Assembly: GCA_025362795.1 (NCBI GenBank)
Contig: JANYFE010000069.1
Span: 1 to 62,768, forward strand
Reading direction: 5' to 3'
DNA length: 62,768 nt
Source: Rhodobacterales bacterium
GTDB taxonomy: Bacteria; Pseudomonadota; Alphaproteobacteria; Rhodobacterales; Rhodobacteraceae
Within the stretch, counting starts at the first letter, position 1. Each line of letters starts with the position of its first letter. Shown here one piece after another: positions 9,295-17,996 of this stretch. The translations under genes were made by a program, and so were the position numbers. The notes under the pieces are model-generated. The model saw only the letters and a list, made by a program, of their open reading frames with translations. It searched no databases and was not told the origin of the DNA.

Positions 9295-9312
9295 GCCGCC
9301 TTCTAGCAGGGC

Positions 9313-10878
9313 TTACCCCGCCAACGCCAGCGCCGCCGCCTTTTCGCCAATCATGATGCAGGTCGCGTTGGTGTTGCCGCTGACTATGTTCGGCATGACC
9401 GACGCATCCGCCACCCGCAAGCCGTCAACCCCACGCACCCGCAGCCCCGGGTCCACCACGGCCATCCCGTCCACGCCCATCCTGCAACTGCCGCAGGGGT
9501 GCCAGATCGTCGATCCCATCGCCCGCACGAAAGCCGCCACATCGCCCCGCGACTTCGCCGCCTCCCCCGGCCAGATTTCCCGCGTGCCAATCCCCTGAAA
9601 CGCTTCGGCCATCGCAATCTCCCTACACGCCAGCACGCCCTCCACCGTCAAGTCCAGATCGGCAGGGTCCGATAGATAGCGCGGGTCCACCGCAGGCTTG
9701 TCGAACGGATCGCCCGACCGCAGCCGGATCTCGCCCCGGCTTTTGGGGCGCGAGACGTTGATCCACATACCGAACCCATGCCGGTCCGCGACCGACCCAT
9801 CGGTGCGGTCCGGTCCATAATCCGGCTCGAAATGCACCTGCACATCGGGGTATTCCTCACCACCACAGCGCAAAAACGCCCCCGCTTCCGCCATATTCGA
9901 CGCATAGGGCCCACCGCCATCCGTGAGAAATTGCGCCGTGGCGGCATCACTTTCCGCCCCCGTCATGCCGTACAGCGACAAGGGCGCGTCCACCTGACAC
10001 CGATACCCGACCTGCAAATGGTCCTGCAAATTCTGCCCCACTCCCGGCAGATCGGCCTGAACCTTCACCCCGTACTCCGCCAGATGCGCCGCAGGCCCGA
10101 TCCCCGACAGCATCAAGAGATGAGGGCTGTTCAAAGCCCCACCGCACAAAATCACCTCCCCCGCCATCGCTCGGTGCCCCGAACTGCCGCTGACATATTC
10201 CACTCCAACCGCGCGGCCACGCTCCACAATCACCCGCGTCACCAAAGCATTCGTCACGATCCGCAAGTTGGGCAAATGTTTCACCGGATCAAGGAAAGCC
10301 CGGTCGGTGTGACAACGCCCCTTGGCATCCGCCGTCATCTGGAAAAAGCCATAGCCTTCTTGTGACGCCCCGTTCACATCGTCATTCCGCCGCAACTGGT
10401 TCTGCGCACAAGCCTCCAGAAACATGCCCGTCATCGGGTTGCGGTTCGGCTGGTCGCTGACAATCAACCCGCCTGACGTCCCGTGAAACGGCTCCCCCAG
10501 CCGCGCATTCCGCTCCGCCCGCTTGAACAGCGGCAGCACATCGTCATAGCCCCAGCCGACATTCCCCGCATCGCGCCAGCCGTCGTAATCGCCCCGGTTG
10601 CCGCGCATGTAAACCATTGCGTTCATCAGGCTGGTGCCGCCCAAGCCCCGCCCCCGGGTCAGGAATATCCGCCGGTTGTTCAACTCCACCTGCGGCACGG
10701 TGCGAAAGCCCCAGTCCAACTCGGTGTCCATCAGGTTGTAATACAAAGCCGGCACCCGCACCGCCGGCTGATGCGCGGCAGCCCCCGCTTCGATCAGCGT
10801 CACCTCTGCCCCGGCCTCCGCCAGCCGCGCCGCCACCACAGCCCCCGCCGAACCCGCGCCCACAACGACATAATCCAT
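9313..10878 (-). CDS. GMC-family FAD-dependent alcohol/choline dehydrogenase
   Basis: The 521 residues start with the FAD dinucleotide fold (DYVVVGAGSAGAVVAARLAEAG). They contain the GMC signature segment (RGRGLGGTSLMNAMVYMRGN) and end with the catalytic His region W-H-P-C-G-S-C-R-M-G and NIVSGNTNATCIMIGEKAA. The family includes choline dehydrogenase BetA and other alcohol dehydrogenases; no betaine genes are nearby, so the substrate is open. Its ATG overlaps the argE-like stop as ATGA at 10878, so translation is coupled to the upstream deacylase. Confidence 0.9.
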   Translation of the reverse strand: MDYVVVGAGSAGAVVAARLAEAGAEVTLIEAGAAAHQPAVRVPALYYNLMDTELDWGFRTVPQVELNNRRIFLTRGRGLGGTSLMNAMVYMRGNRGDYDGWRDAGNVGWGYDDVLPLFKRAERNARLGEPFHGTSGGLIVSDQPNRNPMTGMFLEACAQNQLRRNDDVNGASQEGYGFFQMTADAKGRCHTDRAFLDPVKHLPNLRIVTNALVTRVIVERGRAVGVEYVSGSSGHRAMAGEVILCGGALNSPHLLMLSGIGPAAHLAEYGVKVQADLPGVGQNLQDHLQVGYRCQVDAPLSLYGMTGAESDAATAQFLTDGGGPYASNMAEAGAFLRCGGEEYPDVQVHFEPDYGPDRTDGSVADRHGFGMWINVSRPKSRGEIRLRSGDPFDKPAVDPRYLSDPADLDLTVEGVLACREIAMAEAFQGIGTREIWPGEAAKSRGDVAAFVRAMGSTIWHPCGSCRMGVDGMAVVDPGLRVRGVDGLRVADASVMPNIVSGNTNATCIMIGEKAAALALAG

Positions 10879-12026
10879 CAGAACCCCGCCTCACATCTCG
10901 CCACCAGCGCCGCCAGCATCGCCTCGCAACGCGCCATCTGCTCCACCGTCACGAACTCGTCCGGCTTGTGGCCCTGCGCCATCGACCCCGGTCCGCAAAT
11001 CACCGTCGGTATCCCCAACCGCGCATCAAACAAGCCGCCCTCGGTGCCAAACGCCACCTTGATCGTGCCATTCGCCCCGGTCAGCCCCTTGACGAAATTC
11101 ACCACCCCCGCGTCAGACCGCGTCCCCAACCCGGGATAATCCCACAGCCGCTCCACCGTAATCGCGGCCTCCGGAAACTCCCCCCTCAGCGGCGCACAAA
11201 TCCCCTCCGCAGCCGCCCGCAACGCCTCGATCAGCCCCACGGTATCCTCCCCCGCCAGCGACCGTATCTCGAAATCCACCACCGCCTTGTTCGGCACGAT
11301 GTTCACCTGCACCCCGCCGTTCAGCAGGCCCACATGCAAGGTCGTATACGGCACATCATAATCGCCATCCTGCGGCCCCGTCGCTGCCACTTGCGCCTGC
11401 AACCCGCGCACCGCATTCACGAAATCCACCGCCAGATGCAACGCGTTCAGCGCCATTGGCGCCAGCGCAGAATGCCCTTCACGCCCAACACAGGTCGCCC
11501 GCAACGCCACCTTGCCCTTGTGCCCGGTCGCCACCTGCATGCCCGTAGGTTCGCCCACAATGCAAAAGCGGGGCCGCACCGGCGCCGCCTCCAGCATGTC
11601 GATCAAAGACCGAACCCCCATGCAGCCGATCTCTTCGTCATAAGACAGCGCCAGATGCAGTGGCACGCGCAGCGGCCGCCGTGCCGCCCCGATCACACAA
11701 GCAATTGCCGCCGCCACAAAGCCCTTCATATCCGCCGTGCCGCGCCCATACAGCCGTCCGTCCGCTTCGGTCAAAGCAAACGGCGGACAGGTCCAAGTTT
11801 GCCCCTCCACCGGCACGACATCGGTATGCCCCGACAGCATGACACCCGCACCCTGCCCCACGCTCGCATACAGATTGGCCTTGCTGCCCGCCGCATCCGG
11901 GATCAGCGCACAATCCACCCCCGCATCCGTCAGCAAACCCCGCACATACTGCATCAACGCCATGTTGGGGCGCGAACTTACCGTGTCAAAAGCGATCAGA
12001 CGCTTCAGGATTTCGCGGCTTTGCAT
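10878..12026 (-). CDS. argE: M20-family deacylase, acetylornithine deacetylase type
   Basis: The 382-residue di-zinc amidohydrolase has M20 motifs in order: SGHTDVVPVEG (His ligand), YGRGTADMKGF (bridging Asp), SYDEEIGCMG (catalytic Glu pair) and FCIVGEPTGM. It resembles alphaproteobacterial ArgE, which removes acetyl from N-acetylornithine, but related M20 enzymes act on other N-acyl amino acids. ATG at 12026 follows GGAAGGA; the upstream in-frame extension looks non-coding. It is first gene of a two-gene operon with the GMC oxidoreductase, unusual for arginine biosynthesis and possibly hinting at catabolism of an N-acylated compound. The exact substrate is unsure. Confidence 0.78.
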   Translation of the reverse strand: MQSREILKRLIAFDTVSSRPNMALMQYVRGLLTDAGVDCALIPDAAGSKANLYASVGQGAGVMLSGHTDVVPVEGQTWTCPPFALTEADGRLYGRGTADMKGFVAAAIACVIGAARRPLRVPLHLALSYDEEIGCMGVRSLIDMLEAAPVRPRFCIVGEPTGMQVATGHKGKVALRATCVGREGHSALAPMALNALHLAVDFVNAVRGLQAQVAATGPQDGDYDVPYTTLHVGLLNGGVQVNIVPNKAVVDFEIRSLAGEDTVGLIEALRAAAEGICAPLRGEFPEAAITVERLWDYPGLGTRSDAGVVNFVKGLTGANGTIKVAFGTEGGLFDARLGIPTVICGPGSMAQGHKPDEFVTVEQMARCEAMLAALVARCEAGF

Positions 12027-12087
12027 CTTGTGATCCTTCCGTTCCGGCCAGATAACCTGAACCCAGTCTCCAGCGAAAGACACCAAG

Positions 12088-12738
12088 ATGCGGCATCTGA
12101 CCCTCACGCTGATCCTGCTCGCCGCACCAGCGCTGGCCGAGGACAAGCCGAACCTTGACGCCGGGGCCCCCGCCATGCCGGGTTCCGTCGCCTTGCTGCT
12201 GTCCGCGCAAAACCTCTACACGCTTGGCCAGTCTGACAAAGACCCGCTCATGGTCCTGACCGCCGCCCGCATGATGGGTAGCCTGACGCTGATCCCTGCC
12301 ACCCGCACGCCCGAAACCAAAGGCAAACCGCAGTCCGCCACGCTGACCCTGCCGGACTCAAATTCCATGATGGCAACCGCCCGCACCCTCGCAGCAGGCG
12401 ACGACATGCTTCCCGACCTAATCGAGCGCATCGGCCGCGAAATCCCGCCGCAGGCCAAATCCCTGCGCGTAACGCTGTCCCAACTCGATGCCGGCGTGAC
12501 TGACATCTGGACCCTGCCATTCTACGGCAGCAGCTATGCGGAATTGGCGATCCTAGGCAGCGGCCAAGGCAATCTCGACCTCCTCGTCCAGGACGCCAAT
12601 GGCAATCGGATCTGCCAGGACAACGGCAGCGCCGACCGTGCCACCTGTGGCTTCACGCCCAAAGACAACGGCGATTTCACGGTGATCGTTACCAATTCCG
12701 GCAGCGCCCCAGACGCCTACCAATTGGTGACAAACTGA
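12088..12738 (+). CDS. secreted protein of unknown function
   Basis: This 216-residue product has a clean signal peptide (MRHLTLTLILLAAPALAED, cleavage after ALA). The C-terminal third (LAILGSGQGNLDLLVQDANGNRICQDN...FTVIVTNSGSAPDAYQLVTN) resembles a small beta-sandwich of the pre-peptidase C-terminal type. I recognise no catalytic motif. It is divergent from argE over 61 bases and is directly followed by an IS630 element, which lies beyond its stop and does not interrupt it. A periplasmic or extracellular location is inferred. Confidence 0.7.
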   Translation: MRHLTLTLILLAAPALAEDKPNLDAGAPAMPGSVALLLSAQNLYTLGQSDKDPLMVLTAARMMGSLTLIPATRTPETKGKPQSATLTLPDSNSMMATARTLAAGDDMLPDLIERIGREIPPQAKSLRVTLSQLDAGVTDIWTLPFYGSSYAELAILGSGQGNLDLLVQDANGNRICQDNGSADRATCGFTPKDNGDFTVIVTNSGSAPDAYQLVTN

Positions 12739-12775
12739 TCCCAAACTTCTAAAATTTGCCTAAAGCATTTTGCGT

Positions 12776-13306
12776 TTAATCTGAGGCATATCCTGCAGCC
12801 TTGAAGAAGTTCCAGCATTCGTCGGGGTTGAAGAGCGCGCATGTGTCGCCGCGGGCCTGGATGAGCTGGTCGAAGGTTCGCGCTTCGATCCGTCGGAGAT
12901 GGGCCTTGAGTTTGGCGAACGCCATCTCGATCGGGTTGAGGTCGGGGGAATAGGCGGGAAGGTAAAGGAGCCAGCATCCGGTTGCTTTCAGGATTTCCGC
13001 CGCCCGCGGGCTTTTGCGGGTTGCCAGGTTGTCCAGAATGACGACGGTGCCGGGTTCCAGCGACGGGGCGAGCTGGGTCTCGATGTAGGTGTCGAAGGCG
13101 GTGCGGTCCATGGCGCCCTTGATGACCCAGGGTGCCACGAGATCGCTGCAGGTCAGCCCGGCGATGAAGGTCTGGGTCTGCCACTTGCCGAACGGCGCGG
13201 TGCCGAACAGGCGCGTGCCAACCGGACAGCGGCCGCGCAGCCGTGTCATGTTGGCCTTCACGCTGGTTTCGTCAATGAACACAAGGCGATGCGGGGCCGC
13301 GCGCAT
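12776..13306 (-). CDS. IS630 transposase, catalytic DDE part (second frame)
   Basis: It carries the catalytic acids of IS630 transposases: Asp in L-V-F-I-D-E-T-S, Asp in V-V-I-L-D-N-L-A-T, and Glu in S-P-D-L-N-P-I-E-M-A-F. The frame stays open upstream to about 13390, so it is naturally read as an extension of the first frame by a -1 shift at the A7G run (seven T at 13385-13391 on the plus strand). A separately initiated product from 13306 is possible but less likely. Confidence 0.85.
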   Translation of the reverse strand: MRAAPHRLVFIDETSVKANMTRLRGRCPVGTRLFGTAPFGKWQTQTFIAGLTCSDLVAPWVIKGAMDRTAFDTYIETQLAPSLEPGTVVILDNLATRKSPRAAEILKATGCWLLYLPAYSPDLNPIEMAFAKLKAHLRRIEARTFDQLIQARGDTCALFNPDECWNFFKAAGYASD

Positions 13307-13331
13307 CAGGGGCTGACGGCGCGCGGTCCAG

Positions 13332-13736
13332 TCATGCCGGGCGCGGATCAGGGCCGCGCGCCCGCGTTCCTGCGCGATCAGGCCTTTTTTTATATGACAG
13401 ACCGGCGCGGACCAGCGCCCGGTGGACCGAGGAGAGATCGACCGTCACGCCATAGGTATCCGCCAGGGCCCGCGCCAGTTCGGCCAAGGTGATGTCCGGC
13501 TCCGCCGCCACGATCTCGCAGAGAAACGCCCGGTGCGGGGCCAGTTTCCCCGCCGTGCCCGGCACACGGCCCTGCCGTTTCGGGGCAAGCGTTCCCGACG
13601 CCCGGTGCTCCGCCGCCAGCCGGATCGCCGTGCTGGCGCTCACCGCGAAGACACGCCCCGCCGCCCGGCGGGAATGGCCCGATGCGATATAGTCGAAAAC
13701 CCGGCGGCGAAGGTCCTGTGAATAGGCTTTCCCCAT
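13332..13736 (-). CDS. IS630 transposase, N-terminal helix-turn-helix part (first frame)
   Basis: The product starts MGKAYSQDLRRRVFDYIASG, the standard IS630 N-terminus with tandem HTH DNA-binding units (SRRAAGRVFAVSASTAIRL; DITLAELARALADTYGVTVDLSSVHRAL). The start at 13736 follows GAGGCGG. After LSYKK the frame reaches an A-AAA-AAG slippery heptamer; without a shift it ends uselessly in an Arg/Pro-rich tail. A -1 frameshift would join it to the catalytic part, as known for many IS630 members. Confidence 0.82.
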   Translation of the reverse strand: MGKAYSQDLRRRVFDYIASGHSRRAAGRVFAVSASTAIRLAAEHRASGTLAPKRQGRVPGTAGKLAPHRAFLCEIVAAEPDITLAELARALADTYGVTVDLSSVHRALVRAGLSYKKRPDRAGTRARGPDPRPA

Positions 13737-13861
13737 GTGACACCGCCTCACAGAAGTGAATCACAAAACCAGACCCTTGGGAATCCTCAGCGATTCACGT
13801 CAAACCCAAACCGCTTTAACCGCATTTTCAGTTTTGCGGAGGGATTGAGCGTGGCTTGCAC

Positions 13862-13905
13862 CCGGGGGTTTCACACCCCCGGACCCCTGTGGGATATTTA
13901 TGAAC
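13862..13905. terminator. GC-rich hairpin with GGGATATTT tail (Rhodobacterales 3'-end repeat)
   Basis: CCGGGGGT (13862-13869) pairs with ACCCCCGG (13875-13882) around a 5-base loop and is followed by ACCCCTGTGGGATATTTATGAAC. It lies 48 bases past the stop of the minus-strand cupin gene. I associate this kind of hairpin plus GGGATATTT with gene ends in Rhodobacterales. No T-run follows on either strand, so it may be an mRNA-stabilising or Rho-assisted end rather than a classic terminator. Confidence 0.5.
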
Positions 13906-13930
13906 GGATGAAATTGGCAGGGAAGTTTTG

Positions 13931-14344
13931 TCAACCTTTGGGCGGGATCACCCTGAAATCCGGCAGGTCGCGCAGGGCCAGTTCCGGGCCGGTGGGGGAG
14001 TAGACGACGAACAGGGTCATGGGGGTCTTGCCGGTGTTCAGGGTGGCGTGATAGCGGCTTTCGGGGACGTAGATGGTGGTCTGCGGGCCGACGTTCTGGG
14101 TGATCGGGTTGCCCGCCGCATCCTCGACCATCTGCTGACCGGTGCCGGACAGGACAAGGATGATTTCCTCGGCTCCGGGATGGTTGTGGCGGCTGTGACC
14201 CATGCCGGGTTTCACGGTGACGATTCCGCCAGAGAAGCGTTGCGCCGCATTGACTTCAGGAGCGACAGTCAGGGCGAGTTGGCCCCAGTCAAAACCGAAG
14301 GCAGCGACCTGGTCGGGGTGGGTGAAATAGGGGGATTTGGTCAT
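13931..14344 (-). CDS. cupin-domain protein
   Basis: The 137-residue single cupin barrel has motif 1 [20 protein letters not shown] (metal-ligand His and Glu) and motif 2 [14 protein letters not shown]. Such proteins are metal-dependent isomerases, oxygenases or ligand sensors. The ATG at 14344 overlaps the stop of the PEP-hydrolase-like gene (ATGA), so it is the third gene of a coupled operon. A role in handling the same small molecule is inferred from position only. Confidence 0.8.
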   Translation of the reverse strand: MTKSPYFTHPDQVAAFGFDWGQLALTVAPEVNAAQRFSGGIVTVKPGMGHSRHNHPGAEEIILVLSGTGQQMVEDAAGNPITQNVGPQTTIYVPESRYHATLNTGKTPMTLFVVYSPTGPELALRDLPDFRVIPPKG

Positions 14345-15177
14345 GGTTTCCTCGTTAGCGCCTTGAAGGCACGGGTCTGCGCAGCGATGGCGGTTTCGAC
14401 GGGCAAACGCTCCATCGACGAAGCGCCGTAAAAGCCGTGGCAGGTTGCGGCGTTTTGCAGGACATAGGCGGCGTCGTCGGGCATGGCGATGGGGCCGCCG
14501 TGGCACAGGATGATCACATCATCGCGGACTTTGCGGGCGGCGGCGGCGATGGCGTCGATTTCGGTCACGCAATCGGCCAAGGTCTTGGCGGAGGTGGCCC
14601 CGATGGCGCCGCCCGTGGTGACGCCCATATGGGCGACGATGATGTCGGCTCCTGCGCGGGTCATGGCCTCGGCTTCGGACGGGTTGAAGACATAGGGGGT
14701 TGTGAGGAGGTCGAGCGCGTGGGCGGCGGCGATCATGTCCACCTCTAGCCCGTAACCCATACCGGTTTCTTCGAAACTCTGACGCATGGCCCCGTCAAAC
14801 AGGCCGATGGTGGGAAAGTTCTGCACGCCGGAAAAGCCCATGCGTTTGAGATCGTTCAGGAAAGGCTCCATCAGGATGAACGGGTCTGTGCCGTTGACCC
14901 CGGCGAGGACGGGGGTGTGTTTGACGATCGGCAGAACCTCGACGGCCATTTCGCGGACGATGTCGTTGGCGTTGCCATAGGCGAGCAGGCCAGAGGCGGA
15001 ACCGCGACCGGCCATGCGGTAGCGGCCGGAGTTGTAGATGATGATGAGGTCGATGCCGCCTGCTTCCTCGGATTTCGCGGACAGGCCGGTGCCTGCGCCG
15101 CCGCCGATGATGGGCACGCCCTGCGCTTTGAGGTCATGCAGGCGGGTCAGGATTTGGGCGCGGGGAATGGCGGGCAT
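14341..15177 (-). CDS. phosphoenolpyruvate-hydrolase-like TIM-barrel protein
   Basis: The 278-residue protein belongs to the PEP hydrolase/Tm-1 C-terminal TIM-barrel family. Diagnostic stretches are [22 protein letters not shown] near the N-terminus, [40 protein letters not shown], and [15 protein letters not shown]. Members resemble PEP mutase/isocitrate lyase barrels, but the biological substrate is not established. The ATG at 15177 immediately follows the TAA of the upstream UPF0261 gene. In the tomato virus-resistance protein Tm-1 these two domains are fused; here they are adjacent genes. Confidence 0.85.
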   Translation of the reverse strand: MPAIPRAQILTRLHDLKAQGVPIIGGGAGTGLSAKSEEAGGIDLIIIYNSGRYRMAGRGSASGLLAYGNANDIVREMAVEVLPIVKHTPVLAGVNGTDPFILMEPFLNDLKRMGFSGVQNFPTIGLFDGAMRQSFEETGMGYGLEVDMIAAAHALDLLTTPYVFNPSEAEAMTRAGADIIVAHMGVTTGGAIGATSAKTLADCVTEIDAIAAAARKVRDDVIILCHGGPIAMPDDAAYVLQNAATCHGFYGASSMERLPVETAIAAQTRAFKALTRKP

Positions 15178-16365
15178 TTATGAAATCTCTCGGTAGGTTT
15201 GCACGCAGGCGGCGGCGAAGGCGGGATCATTGATGTGCAGCGGCAGTCGGGTGATCTTGCGGTTGAAGGTGGGGATCAGCCGATCCTCCAGCGCGGTGAA
15301 CAGGGCGGTGTTGGCGGCTGGATCGTGGAAGGGGCCGCCGGCGATGTCCAGTGCAGAGATGCCCAGCTCGGGGATCAGCAGATGGACGGGGCCGCTGCAC
15401 TGGTTGAGTTTGGTGGCGATCCAGTGGCCGATCCGGGCATTCTCGGCCGGGGTGGTGCGCATCAGGGTGACCTGTGGGTTGTGGTGGTAGAACAGGCGGC
15501 CTTTCAGGTGCGGGGGGACGGTTTCGGGGGCACCGAAATTGACCATGTCCAACGCGCCGACACTGCCGACCCAGGGAAGTTTCGTCCGGGCGACCGCGCC
15601 GAGCCGATCCTCGGTGCAAGCGAGGACGCCACCAAACAAAAGGTCTGCAACCTCGGTCGTGGTGATGTCGATGAAGGCGGTCAGCAGGCCAGAGTCGGCC
15701 AGTTTCTCCATCGTGCGGCCGCCCGTGCCGGTGGCGTGGAAGGTGAGGCAATCGCGGTCCGGCAGGGCGGCGGTGATGGCGGTGACGCAGGACGTGGTGA
15801 CGCCGAACATGGTCAGGCCGACGGCGGGCAGGCCCTGCTGTTTTGGTGCAGGGTTGGCGGTCATGCCCAGCATCGCCTGAGCCGCGTTGTGCAGGATCAT
15901 GCGGTTGAGCGTGTTGAGGCCCGCGAGATCGGTGACGGAGGGCATCAGGATCAGGTCGGATATGCCGATGTAGGGGGCGGTCTGGCCGGAGGCGAGGGTC
16001 GAGACCATGATCTTGGGCAGGCCATAAGGCAACTCACGCATGCCGGCGGTGATGATGGCCGTGCCGCCGCCGCCGCCGATGCCGATTATTCCGGCGATGT
16101 CGGGTTGTTTTGGCAGATACTGCGCGAGGGCGGTGGCCATTGCGCCGACCGCCTTGCCCCGGTCGGTAAGGTTCAGCACCGCCTGCGGGCCGTCCGGGTG
16201 GTGGGCCGCGATGGTTTCTGCGGCAATGTCACAGGCCATGGCGGCAGTGCGGGTTCCGACATTCACCGTCAGGACCGGGCATGGGCCGGCGCGGAGGAGC
16301 GTGGCGAGACAGGCCAGTTCCTGCGGTTTGGTGTCGGCGGTCCCGATGACGAGGATATGAGGCAA
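15178..16365 (-). CDS. Tm-1-like ATP-binding protein (UPF0261)
   Basis: The product is about 395 residues from a TTG start at 16365 (family N-terminus PHILVIGTADTKPQEL), with GGAA seven bases upstream; an upstream ATG at 16428 adds an atypical leader crossing the operator. Family stretches include GIIGIGGGGGTAIITAGMRELP, MVSTLASGQTAPYIG, FHATGTGGRTMEKLADSG and GSVGALDMVNFG. This family binds ATP in tomato Tm-1; its bacterial reaction is unknown. It heads a three-gene operon with the PEP-hydrolase-like barrel and cupin, divergent from a sugar ABC importer. A FadR-like operator lies about 40 bases upstream. Confidence 0.85.
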   Translation of the reverse strand: MPHILVIGTADTKPQELACLATLLRAGPCPVLTVNVGTRTAAMACDIAAETIAAHHPDGPQAVLNLTDRGKAVGAMATALAQYLPKQPDIAGIIGIGGGGGTAIITAGMRELPYGLPKIMVSTLASGQTAPYIGISDLILMPSVTDLAGLNTLNRMILHNAAQAMLGMTANPAPKQQGLPAVGLTMFGVTTSCVTAITAALPDRDCLTFHATGTGGRTMEKLADSGLLTAFIDITTTEVADLLFGGVLACTEDRLGAVARTKLPWVGSVGALDMVNFGAPETVPPHLKGRLFYHHNPQVTLMRTTPAENARIGHWIATKLNQCSGPVHLLIPELGISALDIAGGPFHDPAANTALFTALEDRLIPTFNRKITRLPLHINDPAFAAACVQTYREIS

Positions 16366-16405
16366 GCGGAATTTCCGGGGTTGAAACGAGGTTTTAAGCC
16401 AGCGT

Positions 16406-16422
16406 AACTGGTTGGACCAGTT
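16406..16422. promoter_or_regulatory. FadR/GntR-type operator upstream of the Tm-1-like operon
   Basis: AACTGGT-TGG-ACCAGTT, seven-base perfect arms around three bases. It matches the TGGT-N3-ACCA plan used by FadR-subfamily GntR regulators. It lies in the divergent region 16366-16677 about 40 bases before the likely TTG start of the UPF0261 gene. Confidence 0.75.
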
Positions 16423-16585
16423 TTGCAATGGTTGATCTGGCCGTCATGCCGCGCGAGGCGTGCTGCACAGCAGTGTTCCGGGCTGATTTCGTTGAAATCT
16501 ATGCGGCGTTGCAGCATTTCGCCCGGCACAGGCTGCCTGCAGATTTAGGGTGTCATCCGACATTCATCTTGACTGACTTCGCCTC

Positions 16586-16598
16586 TTGGTAATACCAG
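16586..16598. promoter_or_regulatory. second FadR-type operator, sugar ABC promoter
   Basis: TTGGT-AAT-ACCAG, a weaker copy of the same inverted repeat (TGGT-N3-ACCA), 80 bases before the substrate-binding-protein start. Apart from this and the site at 16406, I see nothing else defined in the 312-base divergent region 16366-16677. Confidence 0.6.
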
Positions 16599-16677
16599 TT
16601 TGACCTATCCACTCCGAATCTGCCCAATCAGAAGGCGGATGGGTTGGGGAGGCGCTTGATCAAAGGGAGGAATGCTG

Positions 16678-17988
16678 ATGCACAGTAAAATGGCAGGGTT
16701 GCTTGCCGGGGCCGTGATGACGCTTTTTGGAACGTCGCACGCCTATTCACAAGAGCTGACGATCTTCTGGGCGGAATGGGATCCGGCCAACTATCTGCAG
16801 GAACTGGTCAACGATTACGAGGCGGAGACCGGCGTCAAAGTGACGGTGGAAACCACGCCTTGGGCGGATTTCCAGACCAAGGCGTTCACGGAATTCAACG
16901 CCAAGGGCAGTGCCTATGACCTGATCGTCGGCGACAGCCAGTGGCTGGGGGCGGCGTCTGAGGGTGGCCATTATGTCGATCTGACGCAATTCGTGAAGGA
17001 CAACCACGTTCTGGACACGATGGCGCCTGCGACGGTGAAATTCTATTCGGAATACCCCGGCAACAGCGGCAAATACTGGTCGATCCCGGCCGAGGGCGAC
17101 GCGGTGGGCTGGTCTTATCGCAAGGACTGGTTCGAAGACCCGACCGAAATGGCGAATTTCAAGGCCAAGTATGGCTATGACCTTGCCGTGCCGAAGGACT
17201 GGAAAGCGTTGCGCGACATCGCGGAATTCTTCTACCGGCCTGATCAAAAGCGCGCAGGCGTCGCGATCTACACCGACAATTCCTATGACGCGATGGCGAT
17301 GGGCTTCGAGAACGCGCTGTTCTCGTTTGGCGGCGAACTGGGTGACTTTGGCACTTACAAAGTCGATGGCATCGTCAACTCTGAAAAGGCCATCGCCGCG
17401 CTGGACGCCTACCGCGAACTGTACAAGTTCACCCCGCCCGGCTGGGCCAAGTCCTTTTTTGTCGAGGACAATCAGGCCATTACCGAAAATCTGGCGGCGA
17501 TGTCGATGAACTACTTCGCCTTCTTCCCGGCGCTGTTGAACGAGGCGTCGAACCCGAATGCCAAGAACACCGGCTTCTTTGCCAACCCGCCCGGACCCGG
17601 TGGCGACCAGTTTGCCGCACTAGGCGGTCAGGGCATCTCGATCGTGTCCTACAGCCAGAACAAGGACGAAGCGTTCAAGTTCCTGCAATGGTTCATCAAG
17701 GACGAAACCCAGAAGAAATGGGCCGCTTTGGGGGGCTATACCTGCAACAAGTCCGTGCTGGAAAGCGCAGACTTCCAGAACGCCACACCCTACAACAAGG
17801 CGTTCTATGACACGATGTTCAAGGTCAAGGACTTTTGGGCAGTGCCGGAATATGCCGAACTGCTGAGCCAGATGAACACCAGGCTGTACCCGTTGATCGT
17901 GGGTGGCGAAGGGTCGTCCAAGGACACGCTGGATGCGTTGGCGGCGGACTGGAAGGCGACGTTTGCCAAGTATGGCCGCGGCGGCTGA
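16678..17988 (+). CDS. sugar ABC transporter substrate-binding protein (family 1)
   Basis: The 436-residue periplasmic protein has a signal peptide (MHSKMAGLLAGAVMTLFGTSHAYSQ, cleavage near SYSQ/E). It shows the family-1 solute-binding layout (LTIFWAEWDPANYLQELVNDYEAETGVKVTVE, PADFQTK-like segment, DLIVGDSQWLG). The AGGGAGG at 16664-16670 is too close to the ATG at 16672 and well placed for the ATG at 16678, so I use the latter. It captures a carbohydrate for the permeases and ATPases that follow. A strong hairpin (17997-18022) after the stop probably protects its mRNA. The sugar is unknown. Confidence 0.9.
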   Translation: MHSKMAGLLAGAVMTLFGTSHAYSQELTIFWAEWDPANYLQELVNDYEAETGVKVTVETTPWADFQTKAFTEFNAKGSAYDLIVGDSQWLGAASEGGHYVDLTQFVKDNHVLDTMAPATVKFYSEYPGNSGKYWSIPAEGDAVGWSYRKDWFEDPTEMANFKAKYGYDLAVPKDWKALRDIAEFFYRPDQKRAGVAIYTDNSYDAMAMGFENALFSFGGELGDFGTYKVDGIVNSEKAIAALDAYRELYKFTPPGWAKSFFVEDNQAITENLAAMSMNYFAFFPALLNEASNPNAKNTGFFANPPGPGGDQFAALGGQGISIVSYSQNKDEAFKFLQWFIKDETQKKWAALGGYTCNKSVLESADFQNATPYNKAFYDTMFKVKDFWAVPEYAELLSQMNTRLYPLIVGGEGSSKDTLDALAADWKATFAKYGRGG

Positions 17989-17996
17989 TACCTTTG

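Larger units (their letters stand above)
12763..13816 (-). mobile_element. IS630-family insertion sequence flanked by TA
   Basis: The element is about 1.05 kb and holds a two-frame transposase on the minus strand. The left end reads TA-AAGCATTTTGCGTTTAATC from 12761. The right end, read inward from the complementary strand, reads TA-AAGCGGTTTGGGTTTGACG (TA at 13817-13818). These are imperfect inverted repeats flanked by the TA dinucleotide that IS630/Tc1 elements duplicate. It lies between the secreted-protein gene and the terminator region of the cupin operon, interrupting neither. Confidence 0.85.

Noticed and set aside
10617-12158. 513-codon plus-strand frame across the GMC and argE-like genes
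   Set aside because: It is Arg/Pro/His-rich without domains and spans two genes on the other strand joined by a clear ATGA overlap.
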